Shown one piece after another: positions 57,301 through 64,000 of a stretch of 64,000 nucleotides of DNA. Source of the stretch: Corallium rubrum (lineage: Eukaryota > Cnidaria > Anthozoa > Scleralcyonacea > Coralliidae); assembly GCA_964035015.1 (NCBI GenBank), contig OZ035998.1, forward strand, positions 23,963,479 to 24,027,478, in the 5' to 3' direction. The notes under the pieces were generated by a model. That model searched no databases. It saw only the letters and a program-made list of their open reading frames with translations, and was not told the DNA's origin. Within the stretch, counting starts at the first letter, position 1, and each line of letters begins with the position of its first letter. A program made the position numbers and the translations under genes.

Positions 57301-60030
57301 GAATTCACCCGAGTGGTTTTTGGTAAAAATTCCGCACCTATGGAATCGCAATTCGTGGCTCAAGAAAATGCACGGCGTTTTCAAGATCGTTACCCATTGG
57401 CTGCAGAAACTGTCCTTAAGTCAACCTATATGGATGACTCTATTGACAGTGTCGAAGACGAAGCCAAGGCCGTAGCACTTCGTCAACAGCTACAAGACCT
57501 GTGGCAGATCGCTGGAATGCAAGCTAGAAAGTGGGTATCGAACTCCGAACAAGTCATTGCCGCAATCCCAGAAGAGTATCGAGCGTCAGAGCTAGTAATC
57601 CGAAACGATGAGCAGCCAGCCACAAAGACGTTGGGAATATCGTGGTTCAGCAGCGCAGATACTCTTGCAGTTTCAACTCCTTCTGTGCCATCATCCATGC
57701 CGATTACAAAAAGAAATGTTTTGAAAAAGATAGCCGCAGTGTTCGATCCGCTTGGCTTGATTTCGCCTGTGATCATCCGAGGAAAGATATTCCTTCAAGT
57801 TTTATGGGCTAGAGGCTACGATTGGGACGATGACATACACGATGATGTAGTTAACGAAATTCGATTATGGCTAGAGCAGTTATCACGTGTATCTCAAGTG
57901 AGAATTCCTCGTTGCATCAGAAATGCACCAACCATCACTTCCTTCAAACTGATAACGTTTGTCGACGCATCTACGAGTGCCTTTGGTGCTGCAGTGTATG
58001 CACACTTCGAGTATGAGCAACCGCATCCACCAACTTGTCGCCTGTTAGCGTCAAAAAGTAGAGTTGCGCCTTTGGTGCCTGTGACTGTCCCTCGACTAGA
58101 ATTAATGGCTGCAGTGATTGGTTTGAGATTGACGCAGGCCTTAATCGGAGTCTTAGAAGTACCAATGAGTGTCGTAACCTTCTATTCAGATAGTCTTGAT
58201 GTTCTTTGGTGGATAAGAGGACACGGGAAGGACTTTCGAGCGTTCGTAGCTAATAGAGTTGGCGAGATTCAGATGTTCAGTGACCCTCAACAATGGCAGC
58301 ATGTATCCACCGAGCAAAATCCGGCAGATTTGGTGTCCCGGGGTGTAAGTGCGGAAGAGATAGAAGGTAATTATTTGTGGTGGAATGGCCCAGATTGGTT
58401 GATGAAAGAAGAAAAACACTGGCCTAGAGCTGATGGTAAGCCCCCACATGAAATGAAGGAAAGCAAGAAAGCAACGGTCCTTCTGAGTCGGCTTAACCCC
58501 GTTCAACGTGAGGTGGATCAGAGGAAAGTAGACCAAGATTGGAGACTGAGCCCAAGTCGTTATTCGTCCTGGATGCATTTGGTTCGTATTCACGCGCGAG
58601 TCATCCGAGTTCTCTGCAACATGCAGTCCCAAAACAACAAGATTGTTGGTACAGAGCTCCTACCTGAAGAAATCCTTGATGCCGAGGAAGATATAACACG
58701 ACAAGCGCAGTTTGAAGCTTTTCCAGAGGAGTACAAAGCCCTGAAGAATAACAAACCAATCTCACCAAAGAGTCCCTTGGTCAAGTTATCCCCTCGAATC
58801 GACGACAATGGTATAATCCGTCTAGAAGGACGACTAATGTTTGCAGAATATCTCCCTCACGATGTGAAGTTCCCAATTATCCTGCCACGGGCACACCATG
58901 TAACCAAGCTCATCGTAAAACACTACCATGACATGGCAAACCACTCAGCTGGGACAAACTTCATTTTGTCTCAAGTATCGCAGAGATTCTGGGTAATAGC
59001 AGCTCGTGAAGAAATCCGAAGTTGGGAAAAGGAGTGCAACGAGTGCAGGAAAAGAAAAACGAAGCTTGCCAACCAAGTGATGGCTCCACTTCCGCAAGTT
59101 CGCCTCAGGTTCACCTTTCGTCCCTTCGACCAATGTGCTGTGGACTACGCCGGACCATTCATCACAATTCAAGGGAGAGGACGGAAGAGACAAAAACGAT
59201 ATCTTTGTTTATTCACTTGTCTTGCCACAAGGGCCATCCACTTGGAGATGGCTTGGGGACTTGATACCGGAAGTTTTCTCAACGCCTTTACACGCTTCAC
59301 AAGTCGTCGAGGTGTACCGTCAGAGGTAACCAGCGATAATGGCACCAATTTTGTTGGGGCTGTGAATGAGTTGCGCGATCTGGTTGGTAATTTGGATCAA
59401 GGCCAAATTCAACGGAAGAGAGCGCATATGTTCAACAAAGTTACGTGGCATTTCAACCCACCAGCAGGGCCACATTTCGGCGGAATTCATGAGATAATGA
59501 TCAAATCGGCCAAAAACGCTATATACGCAGTTCTGAAAAATGGTGACATTCGGGACGAAGAGTTACTTACTGCATTTACTGGTGTGGAGAGCTTACTCAA
59601 TTCACGTCCACTAACCTATCAGTCGTCAGATTCAAGAGATGCAATGCCGTTGACACCAAACCACTTTCTGCATGGGCAAATGGGCGGCGAAGTAGCCCCC
59701 GAAACAGTTGATTCCACAAGCTTTAACTTGCGAAATCGATGGAGAAGAGTCCAGCAGTTGATTTCTCAAGTTTGGTCGCGATGGTTGAAAGAATATCTTC
59801 CGACTTTGAACAGAAGACCCAAATGGACGGAGATAGTAAAGGACATGAAAGAAGGTGACATTGTTCTGGCCTTGGAACCTCAACTCCCAAGAGGCCGTTG
59901 GCCGTTAGGCCGTATTGTTGAGACGTACCCCGGAAAGGATGGTCACACTCGGGTAGCCAAAGTTCAATGTGGTAACAAGACCGTAGTTCGACCGATCCAC
60001 AAATTGGTGCCCTTGCTACCACAAGAGTGA
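54346..60030 (+). CDS. BEL/Pao Gag-Pol polyprotein, 1894 aa, intact
   Basis: One unbroken frame. N-terminal Glu/Lys-rich helical region (about 1-120); Thr/Asn/Pro-rich linker; DUF1759-type Gag (about 243-400, from PTFDGDKTRFEEYW); two Cys/His knuckles (about 468-520, CVCCGGLFHGIWAC and CFRCLSKDHRGKDC); DUF1758 aspartic protease (about 590-720, NAIMDDASNETF); reverse transcriptase (about 870-1100, VRIVFDCSA, catalytic YMDD near 1028); RNase H (about 1200-1310, FVDASTSAFGAAV, YSDSLDVLWW); integrase with zinc-binding HHCC (about 1518-1570) and D,D,E core (VDYAG near 1598, TSDNGT near 1662, GGIHE near 1710); C-terminal DUF5641. Domain order RT-RNase H-integrase and DUF1759/1758/5641 define BEL/Pao. 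No envelope gene. Confidence 0.97.
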   Translation: MSEEEPELDNISEEPKVDEGIKNLQAALELSRRKRASKRNTTKIRHHLEKLLSAPQTALEKQEIEHRVEQLWTSLEDTQNIMDDLSAYHLEQKDYNSQKVIMKESDELELDCQQVIEKAQTVLIAGNSATSTVVNPAVGHNDDSTAVNGAKQATEGQNGPSPTANNAVDLTGGQNLSNPTIDTAAQPMQEPNNPSATNHTLAQPIDGQNASSSTLATVTQQPMVSTVPNATEGPTINHRLKQLKVPTFDGDKTRFEEYWGLFQSLVDMSTEPTSLKMARLRQSLTGRALESIRGLGVSTPEYEEAKEILKSKFGGQRRQLRAYLDELERMAALRNNDVRGFERFSDLVRVTVVKLQAEGKHGELGDGTLHSLLVKKLTERQLESYTRWMSEHSKERSVISLRDWLKEEVSIRVEAIEMAHGVEAEGDENNSQRTTKVGGKGKPRSFFTTGGNQRKPKPEGEHDVKRKPPCVCCGGLFHGIWACRLFQQKPVENRWNFAKEKQLCFRCLSKDHRGKDCRRSQPCNVDGCQLNHHHLLHRQSITLPSDTSETPPVLPREGADKRSTVTVTTQKPTSHGERYSLRTVPVWLKANGKKVKVNAIMDDASNETFLHEDVASFLGLQEPFQKVQVHVLNSSVETFQSMPIKIDIESVSGEFRKTIEVKTCPHQVTGTYKVADWNEKKQHWPHLEQCDFPKPAKNSFVDLLIGVDNADLHYSMVDVQGPTGGPIARLGPLGWTCIGTTGGEAARVNRSHMVHSFLTREPQQENAIQGCCDVNDTLRKFWEVENYGTEIKRTQVMTKEEKTALEKIESSITYTGNRYRVSVPWKEDCPELPSNREMALKRLESTERNLKGKDSFVKKEYQNTIKAYVEKGYLRKVPPEEKSPPSSWYLPHFAIVKLEKTTTKVRIVFDCSAKHEGVSLNDAIHAGPKLQTELFHVLVRFRRNPIGIACDIREMYLQIEIEEKDRPYFRILWRDYESDREPDEYEFTRVVFGKNSAPMESQFVAQENARRFQDRYPLAAETVLKSTYMDDSIDSVEDEAKAVALRQQLQDLWQIAGMQARKWVSNSEQVIAAIPEEYRASELVIRNDEQPATKTLGISWFSSADTLAVSTPSVPSSMPITKRNVLKKIAAVFDPLGLISPVIIRGKIFLQVLWARGYDWDDDIHDDVVNEIRLWLEQLSRVSQVRIPRCIRNAPTITSFKLITFVDASTSAFGAAVYAHFEYEQPHPPTCRLLASKSRVAPLVPVTVPRLELMAAVIGLRLTQALIGVLEVPMSVVTFYSDSLDVLWWIRGHGKDFRAFVANRVGEIQMFSDPQQWQHVSTEQNPADLVSRGVSAEEIEGNYLWWNGPDWLMKEEKHWPRADGKPPHEMKESKKATVLLSRLNPVQREVDQRKVDQDWRLSPSRYSSWMHLVRIHARVIRVLCNMQSQNNKIVGTELLPEEILDAEEDITRQAQFEAFPEEYKALKNNKPISPKSPLVKLSPRIDDNGIIRLEGRLMFAEYLPHDVKFPIILPRAHHVTKLIVKHYHDMANHSAGTNFILSQVSQRFWVIAAREEIRSWEKECNECRKRKTKLANQVMAPLPQVRLRFTFRPFDQCAVDYAGPFITIQGRGRKRQKRYLCLFTCLATRAIHLEMAWGLDTGSFLNAFTRFTSRRGVPSEVTSDNGTNFVGAVNELRDLVGNLDQGQIQRKRAHMFNKVTWHFNPPAGPHFGGIHEIMIKSAKNAIYAVLKNGDIRDEELLTAFTGVESLLNSRPLTYQSSDSRDAMPLTPNHFLHGQMGGEVAPETVDSTSFNLRNRWRRVQQLISQVWSRWLKEYLPTLNRRPKWTEIVKDMKEGDIVLALEPQLPRGRWPLGRIVETYPGKDGHTRVAKVQCGNKTVVRPIHKLVPLLPQE

Positions 60031-60109
60031 CTTCGGACACGTTTTTTAATGTTTTTTTTGCATGTAACTTACAACGCACTGAGCACTCCTCATAGTGCGG
60101 GGAGGGGGA

Positions 60110-60308
60110 TGTTGTGAAGACTTGTTTGTTTTTTATGAAGTTGAAATTCAAAGACTTCTTAGGTGACCTGTAGCGGAAGAGGGAGTTGAAACCGGTTTGG
60201 AGCAGTCTGGTCGGAAGCGTGGAAGAAAGAGCTTGTTTTTCTAATATATGTATTTTCTTATTTTGTATTTTACGTTTAATTTTAATGACAATAAAGTTCT
60301 ACCGAACA
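60110..60308 (+). repeat. BEL/Pao 3' LTR
   Basis: Same 199 bases as the 5' LTR. The polypurine tract abuts its left edge. Confidence 0.97.
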
Positions 60309-60470
60309 TAATACTTGTTTTAAGATTTTCATGTCCCGTCTGCAAGATAATAATCTTCCTGAGTTTTCTTGACAAGATATTTTGTCTTAAAACAAGATTA
60401 AATATCTTAAAACAAGAAATAAGATCTCAAAACAAGAAAAATTATCTTGACAAGATTTGGAGGTTTTGGA

Positions 60471-60475
<5 letters not shown>
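60309..60475. repeat. ACAAGAT-rich repeat interrupted by BEL/Pao
   Basis: Multiple AAAACAAGA / TCTTGTTTTAAGA motifs, direct and inverted, immediately right of the retrotransposon. Its other part may lie left of 53607, but I could not identify it. Confidence 0.5.
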
Positions 60476-60506
<31 letters not shown>

Positions 60507-60648
60507 CAATCTACAGACACGTGTTTCGCTGTACTACAGCTCGACATCCGCGTAGCTTGGAACAATCTGAATCGATTTCATTAATTACTTATACACATGC
60601 AATCGTCGGCGACAACCACATGTGGGACAGCATCGGTGAAGTACATTC

Positions 60649-60684
<36 letters not shown>

Positions 60685-60720
60685 GAATGTACTTCACCGA
60701 TTATATATATGCTTCACCGA

Positions 60721-60776
<56 letters not shown>
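60473..60776. repeat. AT microsatellite cluster with palindrome
   Basis: Three (AT)n tracts (60473-60502, 60652-60680, 60722-60776). The middle one forms the centre of a palindrome TCAGATATAT...ATATATCTGA with GAAGTACATTCAG arms. Confidence 0.92.
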
Positions 60777-60780
<4 letters not shown>

Positions 60781-61007
60781 GAAATTCATTACTAATTCAT
60801 GAGTTTTGCAGCCAATCTAATTTCAGAAATTACGTCACATGTTATCCCTGTAAACCCCATACAAACTAAAACCAATGATAATAATTAGTTACAACCACTA
60901 GTGGATGTATACTCTTCTGATACAACCACTAGTGCTTGTAACTAATTAGCAAATTAGCATCGCAATATCCCAAAGGGATTTTTACTATTCATTCATTTCA
61001 CAAGTTG

Positions 61008-61108
61008 TTTACAACACTCGCGTCCTTGTTGTATTGAATATACAATCACTCGCCTTCGGCTCGTGATTGTATATTCAATACAACACGGCCGCTCGTGTTG
61101 TAAACATT
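61008..61108. mobile_element. Hairpin element with CTCG motifs (copy 11)
   Basis: 101-bp palindrome starting GTTTACAACA. CTCG at 61017 faces CTCG at 61092, and CTCG at 61049 faces CTCG at 61060. The tip is CC-TTC-GG (CCGAAGG on the minus strand). Confidence 0.8.
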
Positions 61109-61109
61109 A

Positions 61110-61954
<845 letters not shown>

Positions 61955-62855
61955 TTAGTTTACTTCAAAGCTAATATTTCGCTTACTATAGCTCAGGGCT
62001 TTACCAAATTCACCAATGGTAATATGAATATGTTCATGCTGGTCGTATAAATAAATTCGTACAAAAAGTTTTAAAAAAGCTAGATGTGTCGGTGAAATGT
62101 ATCTAGTGGATAATAAATTTTACGGGGATGCATGGCCATGTCTGGCTAGCAACCTGGCGCTTTTAACTTTATCTCATGTACACGTATTCATATAGCGATT
62201 CACAGTTACAACATCATCTTATTGATTCTATTTACGCAAAATTTTTACTAAACTATAACAATAGTTTTCGAAATATTTTAAATACCGGTAGTTAAAACGG
62301 TCAGCTCAACTGCTCAAGGTCAGAGGTCAGCTCTCCAGATTTGGGAAGCCTGATCTCTGATTGGTCAATGTACGGAATCGAATGTGGCGCTCGTTTGAGA
62401 ATGGTAGGTGGAGATGGGCCGAACACTGGACACGACACGAAGAAGGCTACACGTCGACGGGATTCTGTACCGACCACTACATTGCTGTGGAATTTTTAAT
62501 CTCTAAATTTGTCATAACATGAGACACTTTTAATTGCATTAACAGTTTTGCCACAGCACTTGAGCATTTTTGTAACTTGGGTGGAGTGGGCAAACTCGGG
62601 TGGATTCGGCAAAATTGGGTGGAGTGGACAAACTTGGGTGGAGTGGGCAAACTTGGGAGTGGGCAAGGGGGTGTCAAAATGGAGTGGGCAAGGGGGGTGT
62701 CATGTTAGCACAGACTGGACAAAGTAGCCTACAGAATAGGCTAAAGGTTTTCATGCTATTTGAGGCGCAGAACTTCACTTGTGATAGTAACTTCTAGTTT
62801 TATCTATTTTTCCGTATTTTATTTCAAATGCTTTCAAAAAAGTTGATTTTCTTAC

Positions 62856-63014
62856 CAATGCAATGTCCTTTGTGTTTTACTGTAATTTTTTCATCATTCT
62901 CGTGTTCACAGTCCGCAAATCGCAGTTTGCATCTATTTGCATAGGTCTTTCCATTCGATCCACAAACTGGGCGATATTTATCAGGACAAAATGCTGGGCA
63001 CGGGATACTTGCAG
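62856..63014 (-). CDS. Kazal domain exon (copy C)
   Basis: 159 nt, phase 1-1, nearly identical to copy A at 45992-46150 in exon and splice sites; the last residues are GHC instead of GYC. It preserves all six cysteines and the CGSNGKTY signature. Being upstream (minus strand) of copies B and A, it would precede them in the protein. Confidence 0.86.
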
Positions 63015-63245
63015 CTATTTAATGCATAAAAAATTATTAAAGACATCAACTGAAAATGAGAAATGAGATTGGCATAATACACACTGATGGCCAAAATTAT
63101 CTGCCAAAATGAAGACAGTATTATCAGAGAAATTTATAAAGAAAGGCAAATTAATATAAGTGTTTTAGAATGCTAATAACAAATCATGTTTAACAATAAA
63201 ATTTATAGGTTAAGAAAATTTTTTTGGAAGAGAACGAGGCACTTA

Positions 63246-63419
63246 GACCCCGTTTACACGATGCTGGTACAATTTGAAAACGGAACAAAATCATGCCGTT
63301 TAGGCCTTGCGTTTACAAGATACCGGCACAAAAATAACGTTAAATTTTATATGCTGTATTTGCATACCGGCATGATTTTGTTCCGTTTTCAAATTGTACC
63401 GGCATCGTGTTAACGGATC
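63246..63419. mobile_element. 174-bp MITE with TTA target duplication
   Basis: Long inverted arms (GGTACAATTTGAAAACGGAA and complement). Flanked by TTA on both sides (63243-63245 and 63420-63422). The matching empty site is in the other duplication copy at about 46376 (GAGGCACTTAAACTGG). A 3-bp TTA/TWA duplication fits PIF/Harbinger-type elements. Confidence 0.9.
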
Positions 63420-64000
63420 TTAAACTGGCTTTATGGCATGCTGTGCAGCCACTTTTGTTATGTGTTTGTGTGCAAATATAATCACAAAAGATACTGAAAT
63501 TATTGTTGTTTTGAGACACTTTTATATTAGATATAGAAATTCGAGTAAAATCTAAAACTTCTTATAGAACTTCATTGAATTCTAAAAACATGAAAAAGTT
63601 GAAAAACTCGCAGAGATATAGCTGGCTCGTTACTTTTGGTATGAAATCATTATTTAATCACGAAGAAAACGGACAGGAGAGTTATTGCCGGGATCGTGTG
63701 TTGGTATTTAGTTGTTATAACACGTGCTGCATAAATTTAACCTTTCTACCTCTAAATTAGTTTCTCTATATAAAAATAATGATCTATTTAAGAAAGTTGT
63801 ACCATAACTCAAAAGTCTGTTTGATCTGATATTGAGATACTTCAAAGCTGGTTTTTAAAAATGGAAAAAAAACCTGTTCATATTGTTTTTTTATTATATG
63901 TATCATGTTTATATATTCAGTAAATGCACTTTTTACAATATGAGTGGCCTTACGTGCTGTACAACGTATATACGTCGGAGTTGAGTTGGTCGACCGCAGT

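Larger units (their letters stand above)
53607..60308 (+). mobile_element. Complete BEL/Pao LTR retrotransposon
   Basis: 6702 bp. LTRs 53607-53805 and 60110-60308, both 199 bp, TG...CA ends, no difference seen between them. Target duplication TAATA (53602-53606 and 60309-60313). A primer-binding-like TGGCGATCCTGCCAGGA follows the 5' LTR and a purine tract (GGGGAGGGGGA) precedes the 3' LTR. One intact ORF. All hallmarks of a recent, potentially competent insertion, here inside an intron of the Kazal gene in the opposite direction to it. Confidence 0.97.
61955..64000. repeat. Segmental duplication, right copy (with Kazal exon)
   Basis: Direct duplicate of 45093-46965 about 17 kb away, including the TTTACGGGGATG segment, the 20-bp minisatellite (62578-62670), the Kazal exon and its introns, up to GAGTTGGTCGACCGCAGT at the window edge. 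It differs by a 174-bp MITE insertion at 63246 and small indels. Confidence 0.92.

Noticed and set aside
57483..57776. Minus-strand frames inside the BEL/Pao ORF
   Set aside because: Shadows of the well-supported 1894-codon plus-strand polyprotein.

Overview
This is eukaryotic (metazoan) genomic DNA. It is AT-rich, has few genes with small exons, and is loaded with transposable elements. The identifiable host genes are a complete TIKI/TRABD2 Wnt protease, a Dickkopf-like secreted protein and three exons of a multi-Kazal protein. The repeats include a Penelope-like element, CR1/L2-type LINEs, an intact BEL/Pao element, a Crypton-type tyrosine recombinase and many MITEs. Together these suggest a non-bilaterian animal, most likely a cnidarian such as an anthozoan. 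That placement is inference from gene and repeat content; the sequence does not prove a species.

Layout. 1-365 is a TTCTG satellite. 2528-13028 (+) holds the TIKI gene in seven exons, with the catalytic core in exons 3-5. Its last intron (7824-12856) is 5 kb long and filled with a hairpin element, a decayed Penelope-like retroelement with a hammerhead-ribozyme-like motif, and nested palindromes. 13.5-25 kb is mostly repeats: related ~30-bp minisatellites, fold-back elements and a deleted Mutator-like transposase. 25355-26044 (-) is a two-exon Dickkopf-like gene, convergent with TIKI, and part of its upstream region is duplicated 1.5 kb further upstream. 28-39 kb is dominated by hairpin elements, a 549-bp TGATA/TGATG satellite and MITEs. 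38.8-43.8 kb carries three LINE fragments, one with an internal inversion in its endonuclease region. 45-64 kb contains three Kazal exons on the minus strand. The first and third lie in a direct segmental duplication (45093-46965 and 61955-64000). Between them sit a Crypton-like element (48.8-50.9 kb) and a BEL/Pao element (53607-60308) with an unbroken 1894-residue ORF, identical-looking LTRs and a 5-bp target duplication.

Gene logic. TIKI (a membrane-tethered protease that clips Wnt N-termini) and Dickkopf (a secreted ligand of the LRP5/6 co-receptor) are both Wnt antagonists, so two brakes on the same pathway lie about 12 kb apart, tail to tail. The Kazal exons are all phase 1-1 and so can be duplicated without breaking the frame, which is what the segmental duplication appears to have done.

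The most unusual signal is a set of eleven long palindromes. Their stems are often interrupted at the same motif, CGAG facing CGAG, which would form tandem G.A mismatches. Most tips are very short stems closed by GAA, GCA or AAA-like loops. One of these hairpins borders the tyrosine-recombinase element, and several share a CCAATCAG-type motif on the same side.
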